A DNA stretch of 64,000 nt from a virus: the IMG/VR virus record IMGVR_UViG_3300042935_001183, positions 1 to 64,000 of that record. One strand, written 5' to 3'. The translations under genes were made by a program, and so were the position numbers. Position 1 is the stretch's first letter; each line of letters begins with the position of its first letter. Below are positions 1 to 8,753 of the stretch, in pieces. The notes beneath the pieces were generated by a model. That model did no database searches and was not told the DNA's origin. It saw only the letters and a program-made list of their open reading frames with translations.

Positions 1-2
1 AT

Positions 3-1082
3 CCACCTGAATTCTATAACTGGATCAAAGTTCCGCATGTGCGTAGACTGTTTGAGCGTATTGCTATTGAAACAGAAGAAGACCTGCAAAAAATTGCAAC
101 AGTATTAGAAACCTTTGGTGTTGAAGTATTAAGACCAGAAATTCCTGCAGAGTGGTTTAATCAAACAAGAACTCCTTTTACACCTCCTCCCCTTCAACCT
201 AGAGATATTATGGTTATGATTGGAGAAACGTTTTATAGACCAACCAACCAATGGGAAGAATTTTACAAAACAATTAAAGATCCAAGTTGGCCAAGAAATT
301 CTGTAGACATCACTGATCTACCAAGTCATGTACAGCAGGAATGCTTGGATGTGCATAATTGGCTTGATGCAAGTAAAGAAGAAGTGTTCCGTCATCACTA
401 CCCTTATAAAAAAATATTTGATCGTATTCAATCACAGGGCAATATAATAAAGACTAGTCCTCATCCCTGTGTGCAAGGGATGATGACATCACGTATCGGC
501 AAAGATTTATACTTTGCCACAGAGTCGTACACTGACGACCAGAATAAAATCAAACAAGTAGTAACACAAGAATTTCCAAATAATCGCACACATATTATCA
601 ACACTGGTGGTCACGGCGATGCTGTTTACTGTCCGGTTACTCCTGGACTAATTATCAGTTTAAAAGATGTACCAACTTATGCAGAAACTTTTCCAGGCTG
701 GGAAGTTGTTTATCTCCCTGGACAGAGTTGGGATCACATTAAACCATTCAAGGATTTAAAAGCCAAAAACAACGGTAAATGGTGGATACCTGGATTCGAA
801 TACGATCAGAATGTAATTGATGTTGTAGAAACTTGGCTTGGTCATTGGACTGGGTATGTTGAGGAAACAGTATTTGATGTCAACATGCTGATCATTGACC
901 CAAAGAACGTAATTGTGTTTAACTACAATGACCGAGTGTTTGAAGCACTAAGTAGGTATGGAATCACTCCACATGTTATCAATTTCAGACACAGATACTT
1001 CTGGGACGGTGGCATCCATTGCGTGACACTTGATCTACACAGAGAAGGGGTAATGCAAGACTTCTTTCCAAATAAAAAATGA
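3..1082 (+). CDS. Amidinotransferase, glycine amidinotransferase-like (5' end outside window)
   Basis: The reading frame is open from position 3, and those first codons align with the full-length paralog at 42204-43250, so the gene starts upstream of the window; the GTG at 39 is internal. Guanidino-group-modifying fold signatures are present: a PRD segment, a GGHGD...PGL segment carrying the catalytic His and Asp, and WDGGIHCVT near the C-terminus carrying the nucleophilic Cys. The family moves an amidino group from arginine to an amine such as glycine. The true acceptor in the phage is unknown. The stop overlaps the next start (ATGA). Confidence 0.8.
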   Translation, partial: PPEFYNWIKVPHVRRLFERIAIETEEDLQKIATVLETFGVEVLRPEIPAEWFNQTRTPFTPPPLQPRDIMVMIGETFYRPTNQWEEFYKTIKDPSWPRNSVDITDLPSHVQQECLDVHNWLDASKEEVFRHHYPYKKIFDRIQSQGNIIKTSPHPCVQGMMTSRIGKDLYFATESYTDDQNKIKQVVTQEFPNNRTHIINTGGHGDAVYCPVTPGLIISLKDVPTYAETFPGWEVVYLPGQSWDHIKPFKDLKAKNNGKWWIPGFEYDQNVIDVVETWLGHWTGYVEETVFDVNMLIIDPKNVIVFNYNDRVFEALSRYGITPHVINFRHRYFWDGGIHCVTLDLHREGVMQDFFPNKK

Positions 1083-1366
1083 ATGAACTTTTAAAACCCA
1101 CGTTTGACTGGATACAAGATGACTTTAAGTCCCATAGAATTCGCTTTGCTGTTGAGTTGCTTGCTTGGGCTATTAGTATTGGTTGCAGTATTACTATGGC
1201 ACTCACAGTCCCCACTCCTCCGCTTCTTACTCTTTATCCTATTTGGATCATTGGCTGTGCCATGTATGCTTGGGCTAGTTGGACTAGGAAATCTTTTGGC
1301 ATGCTGGCTAACTACCTATTGCTAACCACAATTGATAGTGTTGGCTTGATCAGGATGCTTGCCTAA
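1079..1366 (+). CDS. Small membrane protein, unknown
   Basis: A 95-residue protein whose ATG overlaps the stop of the amidinotransferase gene, suggesting translational coupling. It has an amphipathic N-terminal part (about residues 1-22), then two clear hydrophobic segments (about 24-44 and 48-67) and a weaker third near the C-terminus. I do not recognise a family. Its position between the amidinotransferase and a membrane-bound desaturase suggests action at the inner membrane, which is inference only. Confidence 0.65.
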   Translation: MNELLKPTFDWIQDDFKSHRIRFAVELLAWAISIGCSITMALTVPTPPLLTLYPIWIIGCAMYAWASWTRKSFGMLANYLLLTTIDSVGLIRMLA

Positions 1367-1381
1367 GCCCTTGCAGTAATA

Positions 1382-2122
1382 GTGCTATATGTGGCACTAT
1401 TTTTGTTAGCTATATACTATATGATAGAACTAATATACACACTGATAGTGACACATATTACCATAGTATGTGTCACTTTATTTTTACATCGCGGACAAGC
1501 CCATCGGGGAATAGAATTCAATCCAATACTTGAACACTTCATGCGAGCATGGCTATGGCTCACAACTGGCATGGTCACCAAGCAATGGGTAGCCATACAT
1601 CGCAAACATCACAGATTCAGTGATCAGCCCGGTGACCCGCACACGCCACATGTTTACGGAATTTGGCGTGTGTTGTTCAAGGGTGCAGGACTTTATCACT
1701 CAGCCAGCAAAAACGCTGAAATGGTAGCTCAGTACGGAGTAGGTACTCCTAATGACTGGATGGAACAAAATGTCTACACCAAGCATAGCCGAGCTGGTAT
1801 TGTGCTTATGCTACTAATAGATTTGTTGATATTTGGCCTGCCAGGTTTACTAGTTTGGGGCATTCAAATGATTTGGATTCCATTCTGGGCCGCTGGAGTC
1901 ATCAATGGTCTAGGTCACTGGTGGGGATATAGAAATGGCGAAACTAAAGATCACAGTAGAAACATTGTTCCTTGGGATATTGTTGTTGGTGGGGAATGCC
2001 TGCATAATAACCATCATTTGGATCCTGCTAACCCTAGACTGAGTCGTCGCTGGTTTGAGTTTGATGCAGGATGGATGTGGCTGAGCGTGTTTAGACTGGT
2101 AGGCCTAGCACGTTTAAGGTAA
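1382..2122 (+). CDS. Fatty-acid desaturase (membrane di-iron, acyl-CoA delta-9 type)
   Basis: Three histidine boxes typical of membrane desaturases are in order: HRGQAH (about residues 36-41), HRKHH (73-77) and HNNHH (208-212), with hydrophobic segments between them. This family introduces a double bond into acyl chains with a di-iron centre and O2. At 246 residues it is near the short bacterial/cyanobacterial form. The frame opens with GTG at 1382; an ATG at 1421 gives a slightly shorter N-terminus. It could alter host membrane fluidity during infection. No obvious promoter of its own, so it is probably transcribed with the upstream genes. Confidence 0.85.
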   Translation: MLYVALFLLAIYYMIELIYTLIVTHITIVCVTLFLHRGQAHRGIEFNPILEHFMRAWLWLTTGMVTKQWVAIHRKHHRFSDQPGDPHTPHVYGIWRVLFKGAGLYHSASKNAEMVAQYGVGTPNDWMEQNVYTKHSRAGIVLMLLIDLLIFGLPGLLVWGIQMIWIPFWAAGVINGLGHWWGYRNGETKDHSRNIVPWDIVVGGECLHNNHHLDPANPRLSRRWFEFDAGWMWLSVFRLVGLARLR

Positions 2123-2186
2123 TTACCTTGCTAACGAGTTATTCAAGGCCGCTTGATCCTAAATATAGAGCCTGGCATGTATGATT

Positions 2187-2221
2187 TTGTAACAAAATTG
2201 TAATATTATTCTCCTTAAATA
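2187..2221 (+). promoter_or_regulatory. Pho-box-like element and -10/late motif before pstS
   Basis: Two TTGTAA(C/T) heptamers start at 2187 and 2198, an exact 11 bp period as in PhoB boxes, with an A/T-rich spacer. About 7 bp further on, TTAAATA (2215-2221) can serve as a -10 box or as a T4-type late motif; a start about 6 nt later gives a short leader with AAGGAGAA before the GTG. Another TAAATA lies at 2160-2165. PhoB control is inferred from spacing and from the gene served. Confidence 0.55.
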
Positions 2222-2246
2222 ATCTTGTCACAACAAGGAGAACTCA

Positions 2247-3248
2247 GTGAACAAACTACTAGCAATTTTATTAGCCGCAGTAACTTTATCAGCACAAGCA
2301 GACATCACAGGTGCTGGCGCAACATTTCCATTCCCAATCTATGCCAAGTGGGCCGAAGGATATAAGAAAACCACAGGCACTAGTTTAAACTATCAGAGTA
2401 TTGGTAGTTCGGGCGGCATCAGACAGATCAATGCCAAGACCGTGGACTTTGGAGCAACTGATGCCCCAGTAAGCGGTGAGAACTTGGACAAGATGGGACA
2501 AGTTCAGTTTCCTGCTATCATTGGCGGAACAGTTCCTGTTGTAAACTTAGACGGATTCAAGCCAGGTGAACTACGCATCACTGGTACAGTTATGGCAGAA
2601 GTGTTCTTGGGCAACATTGCCAAGTGGAATGATCCTAAATTAACAGCATTGAATCCAGGTAAACAGTTACCCGATCAACCTATCACCATTGTACATCGTG
2701 CTGATGGGTCAGGTACAACATTTAACTGGACAGACTATCTTGCCACAGTTAGCCCTGAGTGGTTACAGCGTGTGGGTCGTGGTGCCGCAGTCAAGTGGCC
2801 GGCGGCTACAGCAGTTGGTGGCAAAGGTAATGAAGGCGTTGCTGCCAATGTGAACAGAATCAAAGGTTCAATTGGCTATGTAGAGTATGCGTATGTTAAG
2901 AAAAACAACATGACATTCCTACAACTACAGAACAAATCAGGCCGGTATGTTAGTCCAGATGACCTAACATTTGCCGCAGCCGCAGACGGTGCTGATTGGT
3001 TTAGTGTTCCTGGTATGGGGTTGAGTATTGTGGATCAACGTAATCCCAATGCTTGGCCTGTCAGTTCAGCTAGTTTCATCATCATGTACAAAGAACCGAA
3101 GAGCAAAGCCACCAGTGACGAAGTACTAAAGTTCTTTGATTGGGCATTTAAGAATGGTAAGAAAGATGCCGCTGATTTGGACTATGTGGCATTGCCAGAC
3201 AGTTTAACCAAGCAGATCCGTGAGCGTGTGTGGACACAGATTAAATAA
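2247..3248 (+). CDS. pstS: Phosphate ABC transporter substrate-binding protein PstS
   Basis: A 333-residue periplasmic protein with a cleavable signal peptide (about residues 1-18), then the PstS opening ITGAGATFPFPIYAKW. Phosphate-binding loops are visible: SIGSSGGIRQI, TDAPVS and HRADGSGTTFNWTDYL. PstS captures phosphate in the periplasm for the host PstCAB transporter; no pstC, pstA or pstB is present here, so the phage copy would feed the host transporter. The start is GTG at 2247, set by the AAGGAGAA ribosome-binding site. A Pho-box-like element lies upstream and an intrinsic terminator follows, so this is a single-gene unit. Confidence 0.95.
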   Translation: MNKLLAILLAAVTLSAQADITGAGATFPFPIYAKWAEGYKKTTGTSLNYQSIGSSGGIRQINAKTVDFGATDAPVSGENLDKMGQVQFPAIIGGTVPVVNLDGFKPGELRITGTVMAEVFLGNIAKWNDPKLTALNPGKQLPDQPITIVHRADGSGTTFNWTDYLATVSPEWLQRVGRGAAVKWPAATAVGGKGNEGVAANVNRIKGSIGYVEYAYVKKNNMTFLQLQNKSGRYVSPDDLTFAAAADGADWFSVPGMGLSIVDQRNPNAWPVSSASFIIMYKEPKSKATSDEVLKFFDWAFKNGKKDAADLDYVALPDSLTKQIRERVWTQIK

Positions 3249-3293
3249 ACCGCGTACAAAATAGAGTACGGCTAGAACTCGTAACTGGCACTG

Positions 3294-3314
3294 AGCCCCG
3301 AAAGGGGCTTTTTT
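3294..3314 (+). terminator. Intrinsic terminator after pstS
   Basis: GC-rich stem AGCCCC / GGGGCT with a GAAA-type loop followed by six T residues. It closes the pstS transcript 45 nt after the stop codon. Confidence 0.85.
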
Positions 3315-3344
3315 ATACCCACTAAACTGTTGATTTATAACAAA

Positions 3345-3350
3345 TAAATA
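3345..3350 (+). promoter_or_regulatory. T4-type late promoter motif (TAAATA)
   Basis: AATAAATACGG lies about 30 bp upstream of the Asn/Thr-rich exported protein gene, just after the pstS terminator. A start some 6 nt downstream gives a leader with TAAGGTGA as ribosome-binding site. Confidence 0.5.
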
Positions 3351-3381
3351 CGGAGACAATAACAACTATAAGGTGAGTATG

Positions 3382-4602
3382 ATGAAAAAAATTGCCCTGG
3401 GCCTGGCTAGCCTGGTGCTCGTGGTCACTGCCACTGCCACGGCACAAACAACTACTACATCCAGTTCTGCTGGTGGAACAACCACCGGCACAAGTACACT
3501 TATTAATCAAGGTACCTACGACTCCAAGACTCTAGTTGATACTAACAGTACATCAAACAGTACCAGCACAGTAACATCAAACAGCAATACCAATAGCAAC
3601 AGCACTAGCACCAGCGCAGCCACGGTCAACAGCACCAGTGTTAACACCAACAACAATAACAACGTTAGCACCAGTGTCAACACCAACAACAACATTAATT
3701 CAGGTACCAGCACAATTAATAACAATAATGTCAACTCCGGTACAATGACATACAACAATAACAACAACAATGTTAATAGCGGTACAATGACTTACAATAA
3801 CAACAATGCAAGCACCAGTTCAAGTACTAATGTTAATACCAATAACAATATCAACACTGGTGATATGACTTATAGAAATATTAATACTTCAACTAGTACT
3901 AGCACAGCAACTAACAATAATAACAACGTCAACACCGGTGATATGACGTATAGAAACATTAATAACAGTACAAGTACTGCCACCAACAACAATAATAACG
4001 TTAGTACAAGCACTTCTACTAACAATAATGTAAACACTGGTGATATGACCAATCGTAATATCAGTACTTCAACCAGCGCAATCACAGCTACCAATAATAA
4101 TATTAATCAAAACAGTTCTGTGAATACAAATATTCAGCAAGGCGAGGTAACCAATACTAATATTAATAAAACTGAAATTACGCAACGAGTGATTCAACCT
4201 CCTCCTACTGCGGTAGCACCTGCCATGCTGAGTGGCGGCAACGCTGATTTATGTTCAACAGGTAGTTCAGGCTCTGTACAGACACAGGTATTTGGTGTAA
4301 GTTCGGGTGGCACAGTTAGAGATATGAATTGCGAACGATTGAAGTTATCTAAAACCTTGTATGACATGGGCATGAAGGTTGCGGCGGTTGCTACCATGTG
4401 CCAAGACCGTAGAGTGTTTGATGCTATGTTGGCCGCAGGCACCCCTTGCCCATACGAAGGCAAGATTGGTGAACAAGCACGAGCACAGTGGGAAGCAAAT
4501 CCAGACAAGATTCCAAAGTTGGATGAGGTAAAAATAGATGACACTTATAAGAAAGTTGGCATTGGCGCTATCCTTGGCGTTGTTGTCCGCAAGTTATTCT
4601 AA
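3382..4602 (+). CDS. Exported Asn/Thr/Ser-rich repeat protein
   Basis: The signal peptide (MKKIALGLASLVLVVTATATAQ) points to export. I place the start at ATG 3382 by the TAAGGTGA site 6 nt upstream; in-frame ATG 3379 and GTG 3373 are alternatives. The middle (about residues 50-275) is extreme low complexity: Asn, Thr and Ser runs with recurring NVNSGTMTY and NINTGDMTYRN units, which could form a beta-solenoid or amyloid-like fibre. The C-terminal 130 residues are ordinary, with several Cys and a terminal hydrophobic stretch. The last 65 bp also encode the signal peptide of the next gene in another frame. Function unknown; a surface or virion role is a guess. Confidence 0.75.
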   Translation: MKKIALGLASLVLVVTATATAQTTTTSSSAGGTTTGTSTLINQGTYDSKTLVDTNSTSNSTSTVTSNSNTNSNSTSTSAATVNSTSVNTNNNNNVSTSVNTNNNINSGTSTINNNNVNSGTMTYNNNNNNVNSGTMTYNNNNASTSSSTNVNTNNNINTGDMTYRNINTSTSTSTATNNNNNVNTGDMTYRNINNSTSTATNNNNNVSTSTSTNNNVNTGDMTNRNISTSTSAITATNNNINQNSSVNTNIQQGEVTNTNINKTEITQRVIQPPPTAVAPAMLSGGNADLCSTGSSGSVQTQVFGVSSGGTVRDMNCERLKLSKTLYDMGMKVAAVATMCQDRRVFDAMLAAGTPCPYEGKIGEQARAQWEANPDKIPKLDEVKIDDTYKKVGIGAILGVVVRKLF

Positions 4603-6904
4603 CAGTCAAGATATATCCACTACAGGTAATTTAATAAATTACAGTACTTCACCTACGGGTACAACCAGTACCTGGAACAATGGCGTGTATGTTAATCAAC
4701 TGTGCTTTTATGCCGGTGAACCAGGCAACTGTGGACCAAACCCTAGTATTAGACCAGGCGGCTACATCAATTTCAGTTATGGCACCGCAGACCTGAATCA
4801 GGTCATTAACATAAACACAGCATTATCTGCGGGCGGAGCAGGTGTGCAACTTTCTGGATTTAACTACAGCTTCATGGCCAAGAACGGCAATGGATGGGAC
4901 GATGCTAGACAGGATTATCTTGCCGCTTATGTCAAGTTGTATGGTTCAGGTGGCAACTTAATAGCAAACTATGATTACTCTGCGGCAACTAATAACAAAT
5001 ACAACTGGACTACTTTTAATTTCAACGAGACATTTGCTACATCTTACATTGCATCAACACTAAGCACAGCACAAGTAGGTATGGTGGGCAGAGATAATAA
5101 TTTCTGGGCAGGCAATTATGGTCCAGAAGTTATGAATGTTGATTTTCGTTTAAAATACAAAGTAGATCCGTGTGCTACCAATCCTGCTTATAGTTCAACA
5201 TGTGCTGGCTTCAGCAGTATTCTTAATACCAATAATTTGTTAGATTCAACTCAAGGTGGATCAAGTCTAAATCAAGCGTTTGCAATCAACACCGCATTGC
5301 AGAATGCCGGAGTTGGGGCAACCATACATGGATTCAACTACGGGTTCAACTGGAGAGTTGGGCAAGGTTTTTCAGGATGTACTGCTTGGAATCAAGATGG
5401 GTCGTGTAGTTGGACCATGAACATACCTGCGTATGCTAATGCCACAGTCTCACTTACAAACAGTGGCAACCAGTCTATACAATCAAAGACTTACAGTTTT
5501 ACGGGTGATGGCACCAGTGGATCGGTTAGTGACAAATATTTGTTGCCAGTTAGTATGAATCAATCCATGTTGGGTACAGGTAGAATTGTAGGGTCAGCAT
5601 CAGGCACCGGTTCTTCTGTGGAAGGTGCATGGGCAACAATGATTTATACTGCTGATCCTTGTGTTGCTAATCCCTTATATAGTACTAATTGTAAGGGCTA
5701 TGCTTATGCTATGGCTAAACAATCCATGGCTAATAATACAACTTCAAACAATATGATGGGCACTGATGGTGCACCATTCATAGACCCAACAACTGGTACA
5801 CAGTCTGACCCCACGCGACCTCCACCTCCACCGGGCACTGAAGGAGCTGCCGGATCCCCGCCGGGAAGTCAGCCACCACCAGGTTCAGAGCCCCCACCTG
5901 GAAGTCAGCCTCCTCCGGGTAGTCCACCACCGCCAGGAACAACACAAACTGCTTCTAATAATCCAGCAGGTCCACCGCCTGCAAATCAACCTCCTCCACC
6001 AAGTGGCGGCAGTAGTCAACCCCGAGCAGGTGAAGTTAAAACAGCCGGTGATAACAAAAGCACATCATCTTCGCCGGTATCATTAAGTTCCGTAATGAGT
6101 ATGATTAGTAGTAATCAAGCTAGAATAGGCAATGAAGCAAAAGCAGTTGTTCAGGCCGCCGAAGCACAGGCTACTCAATCTGCTACATCTGCACAGCAAC
6201 AAGCAGAAGCAGTAGCTGGTTCCGCAGTTGCACAAAGTATGGCTAGTAGTTCAACAGTAACAGGTGCATCATCGGGTACCACAACTAGAACAGCAACTCA
6301 AACTCAAGTCAGTGCATTTTCATTACCAACAGGTCAAGCTTCTACTGCCACAAGTATAGAAGCAATACGCCCGCCAACGCAAGCAACCACAACTGAAACT
6401 GTTCAAAGTACTGGTACAGGATTATCGGCACTTACTACAACATATCAATTCAGCTCTATTTCAGCACCTTCTACTAGTGCATTTTCAGCAGTTGAATCAT
6501 CATTAACCAACTTTGGATTTCAGTTACCAACTGGACGATCAAATATACAAATAGAACCCGAATCAACTCCCCAAACTGAAGGTATCAAAGTAGGCGGTCG
6601 TTCACCGTTAAATGATGCTATAGAACAGCGCCCGATGTTGCCAAATGCAATTACACAAGAACAAAAGACAGACGCAGTAAACAAAAATGTTCAACCAAAT
6701 GAACTAGCAGGCAGGGTAGATATAACTAGAATGGCGACACAACCTGCTGGTTATCAAGCATACTCAATGATGATGCCTGATGTGGCATTCTATGCACCAC
6801 GAGAGATTTACCGGAATCAAGTTAATGTAGACAATGCCAGAGTCTTACGTCAATTGTCTAGTGATCGATTACACCAAGACTTGGTGAACCTACAATACAA
6901 ATAA
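4538..6904 (+). CDS. Large exported Pro-rich protein with duplicated N-terminal domain, probably virion or surface protein
   Basis: The 788-residue protein begins inside the previous gene in another frame: ATG 4538 follows a TGAGGT site by about 9 nt and opens a clean signal peptide (RKLALALSLALLSASYSNS). Two related domains follow, each with a (L/I)NQ(V/A)...INTAL...GFNY(S/G)F core and ending in a DPC..NP.YS..C.G(F/Y) motif (about residues 195-215 and 360-380). Then come a proline-rich linker of PPPG(S/T) units (about 425-490), an Ala/Ser/Thr/Gln helical region, and a conserved-looking C-terminus (MMPDVAFYAPREIYRNQ). The layout suits a fibrous surface or virion protein. Exact role unknown. 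Confidence 0.75.
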   Translation: MTLIRKLALALSLALLSASYSNSQDISTTGNLINYSTSPTGTTSTWNNGVYVNQLCFYAGEPGNCGPNPSIRPGGYINFSYGTADLNQVININTALSAGGAGVQLSGFNYSFMAKNGNGWDDARQDYLAAYVKLYGSGGNLIANYDYSAATNNKYNWTTFNFNETFATSYIASTLSTAQVGMVGRDNNFWAGNYGPEVMNVDFRLKYKVDPCATNPAYSSTCAGFSSILNTNNLLDSTQGGSSLNQAFAINTALQNAGVGATIHGFNYGFNWRVGQGFSGCTAWNQDGSCSWTMNIPAYANATVSLTNSGNQSIQSKTYSFTGDGTSGSVSDKYLLPVSMNQSMLGTGRIVGSASGTGSSVEGAWATMIYTADPCVANPLYSTNCKGYAYAMAKQSMANNTTSNNMMGTDGAPFIDPTTGTQSDPTRPPPPPGTEGAAGSPPGSQPPPGSEPPPGSQPPPGSPPPPGTTQTASNNPAGPPPANQPPPPSGGSSQPRAGEVKTAGDNKSTSSSPVSLSSVMSMISSNQARIGNEAKAVVQAAEAQATQSATSAQQQAEAVAGSAVAQSMASSSTVTGASSGTTTRTATQTQVSAFSLPTGQASTATSIEAIRPPTQATTTETVQSTGTGLSALTTTYQFSSISAPSTSAFSAVESSLTNFGFQLPTGRSNIQIEPESTPQTEGIKVGGRSPLNDAIEQRPMLPNAITQEQKTDAVNKNVQPNELAGRVDITRMATQPAGYQAYSMMMPDVAFYAPREIYRNQVNVDNARVLRQLSSDRLHQDLVNLQYK

Positions 6905-6914
6905 GGAAACAAAA

Positions 6915-7535
6915 ATGGCAGAAGAAATAAAAAACGTAAACGCAAAGGTTGATGAACTAGAAGCAGCCGCCAAAAAGTACGCATCAAAAGATACTGTTAT
7001 AAGCATTGGCGGCTACGAGTTTACCCCAGCCAAACTAATGGTTGCAGCCACAATCGTATCATCTATACTAGGTGGACTGTATGGATCATTTGAAGTGTAC
7101 AAAGACTACGTGGGCATGAAGAAAAAGATTGCTGAATATGCCGCTCCAGACCTAAGTGGATTTGACAAGCGACTGGCAGTGATCGAAGAAAACTCTAGCA
7201 AAACCAGCGACTACACACGTGATATCAAAACTGATTTGAAGAATGATATTCGCCGTAATGAAACTGTGACCGAGCAAGTAGAACGTAGCGTTAAGAATGC
7301 ACAGCGTGAAACTGAGTCAGAAATGCGTGACATGCGCAAGGCTGTGCGTGAAGACCTGGAACGTGCTAGGACCGAAGCGGCTGCAATTCGCCGAGATATG
7401 GAAAACACACGCAAAGAAATCAACAGTGAATTTACTGCGGCCCGTAGAGAAATCAATCGCGAAGTAGAAACACTAAAGAGAGAAGTCGATAGTAAAATAC
7501 AAAAAGCCATGGATAATCCATTGGCCAACAAGTAA
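6915..7535 (+). CDS. Membrane-anchored coiled-coil protein
   Basis: 206 residues: a short helical N-terminus, one hydrophobic segment (about residues 40-58, MVAATIVSSILGGLYGSF), then a long charged heptad-rich coiled coil to the C-terminus. AAGGAAAC precedes the ATG. It is the first of four genes spaced like an operon with the Pro-rich protein. The topology resembles phage inner-membrane or spanin-like proteins, but there is no decisive motif. Confidence 0.7.
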   Translation: MAEEIKNVNAKVDELEAAAKKYASKDTVISIGGYEFTPAKLMVAATIVSSILGGLYGSFEVYKDYVGMKKKIAEYAAPDLSGFDKRLAVIEENSSKTSDYTRDIKTDLKNDIRRNETVTEQVERSVKNAQRETESEMRDMRKAVREDLERARTEAAAIRRDMENTRKEINSEFTAARREINREVETLKREVDSKIQKAMDNPLANK

Positions 7536-7536
7536 C

Positions 7537-7701
7537 ATGTTCAACGCCATAGGCTCAATAATGTTAGCAGGTATGCTAGCCCAAGAGCCAAGGTGTGTGA
7601 AATGGACATGGACGGGCGATGTCTACAATCGCAGAGTGGTATGCCTAGAATGGTCTAAACCCCCGCCGCAACCTAAAGATAAGGATCCTAAGAAAACATG
7701 A
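7537..7701 (+). CDS. Small protein of 54 residues, unknown
   Basis: ATG 7537 follows the previous stop at once and the TGA at 7699-7701 overlaps the next ATG (7698). The peptide has a short hydrophobic start, a W-x-W-TGDVYNRRVVCLEW core with two Cys, and a Pro/Lys tail. The tight overlap on both sides supports translation. Function unknown. Confidence 0.6.
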   Translation: MFNAIGSIMLAGMLAQEPRCVKWTWTGDVYNRRVVCLEWSKPPPQPKDKDPKKT

Positions 7702-8180
7702 TTGATCCTATCACAATTGGCATTGCGTTCACGGCCGCTCAACAATCGGTAAATTATATCAAAAAGGCCATTGCCCTAGGCAAAGATGTCAACAGTCTAT
7801 ACGGTCAGTTTGCTAAGTTTTTTGAAAACAGCGACACAATTCACGCTGCCAGCATAGAGGCACAAACCAGTAAAAAAATTCTCACTGACGGACAGATTAG
7901 AGCAATGTCTGTACAGATTGCCATGCAGAGTAAAGCCCTGCGTGATGCTGAAAAAGAACTAAAAGAAATGTTGATATGGTCTGGCAACAAAGATGTCTGG
8001 GATGAAATGATGGCCGAGCGTGTGCGTATGTACAAGGAACGTGCCAAACTACAGGCAGACATAAAAAATGCCAGGATACAAGCACAGTCCGACATGATAG
8101 ATAGACTGCTTATAGGTACAAGTTTCATGGCAATAGCGATCCCTGTTGTGCTGTTCACTTTTGCTATGATCACCAGATAA
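7698..8180 (+). CDS. Helical protein with C-terminal membrane anchor
   Basis: 160 residues, mostly alpha-helical with a coiled-coil stretch (about 75-130), ending in a single membrane helix (about 136-157, LIGTSFMAIAIPVVLFTFAMI). The start overlaps the preceding stop as ATGA. It belongs with the neighbouring membrane/coiled-coil genes at 6915-8742, perhaps one envelope-acting complex; no enzymatic motif is seen. Confidence 0.7.
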   Translation: MIDPITIGIAFTAAQQSVNYIKKAIALGKDVNSLYGQFAKFFENSDTIHAASIEAQTSKKILTDGQIRAMSVQIAMQSKALRDAEKELKEMLIWSGNKDVWDEMMAERVRMYKERAKLQADIKNARIQAQSDMIDRLLIGTSFMAIAIPVVLFTFAMITR

Positions 8181-8183
8181 ATA
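8178..8183 (+). promoter_or_regulatory. T4-type late promoter motif (TAAATA)
   Basis: GATAAATAAT overlaps the stop codon of the upstream gene and lies 22 bp before ATG 8206. Weak alone; supported by recurrence of the motif before other late-looking genes. Confidence 0.4.
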
Positions 8184-8205
8184 ATATATTAAAGAAAGAC
8201 TTAAC

Positions 8206-8742
8206 ATGGCAGAAGTAAAAACATTGTCACGTTCTGAACGTGAAGCACAAATTAAAGATAGAGCAGGATGGGTCATTACTGTCATTGCACTATTATTAGC
8301 AATTACAACCTATATGTCTAGCGGATTTAGTAGCAAGATATTAAGTAACACCATCAAAGCAAATGATACTTGGAACTTTTATCAAGCCAAGAGTATCAAA
8401 CAAAGTATTGCCGAAGGACAGTTAGAAACCACCACAGATCCAAAACGCAAAGAACAACTACAAGCCAAGATTGATCGTTACGAGTCTGACCCAGCCAAAG
8501 GTGAGGGCAAGAAAGAGTTGATGGCCAAAGCATTACAGATTGAAGCCGAACGTGATGAAGCCAAGAAACATACCCCATGGTTGACGTTTGCCGCAATGGC
8601 ATTCCAGTTGGCCATTGTACTACTGTCTGCTAGTATTTTAGCTGTGGACAAACGTATGTTTTGGGGCAGTATCGGCGTAAGTATTTTTGGAACATTGCTG
8701 TTAACCCAAGGCATTTGGCTTGTTATACCACTTGTGATATAA
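8206..8742 (+). CDS. DUF4337-like membrane protein
   Basis: 178 residues with one N-terminal membrane helix (about 23-42), a soluble charged loop containing NDTWNFYQAKSIKQ, a helical stretch, and two C-terminal membrane helices (about 127-146 and 150-175). The W-x(2)-YQAKSIK motif and topology match the DUF4337 family as I know it. Function of the family is unknown. It is the last gene of the rightward run that starts at 3382 and faces the minus-strand gene at 8754. Confidence 0.75.
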   Translation: MAEVKTLSRSEREAQIKDRAGWVITVIALLLAITTYMSSGFSSKILSNTIKANDTWNFYQAKSIKQSIAEGQLETTTDPKRKEQLQAKIDRYESDPAKGEGKKELMAKALQIEAERDEAKKHTPWLTFAAMAFQLAIVLLSASILAVDKRMFWGSIGVSIFGTLLLTQGIWLVIPLVI

Positions 8743-8753
8743 TCTAAAGAATT

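Noticed and set aside
3516-4094. Leu/Val-rich frames on the minus strand inside the Asn/Thr-rich gene
   Set aside because: They are a by-product of Asn/Thr codon runs on the plus strand (reverse complement gives Leu/Val). No ribosome-binding site or start context fits.
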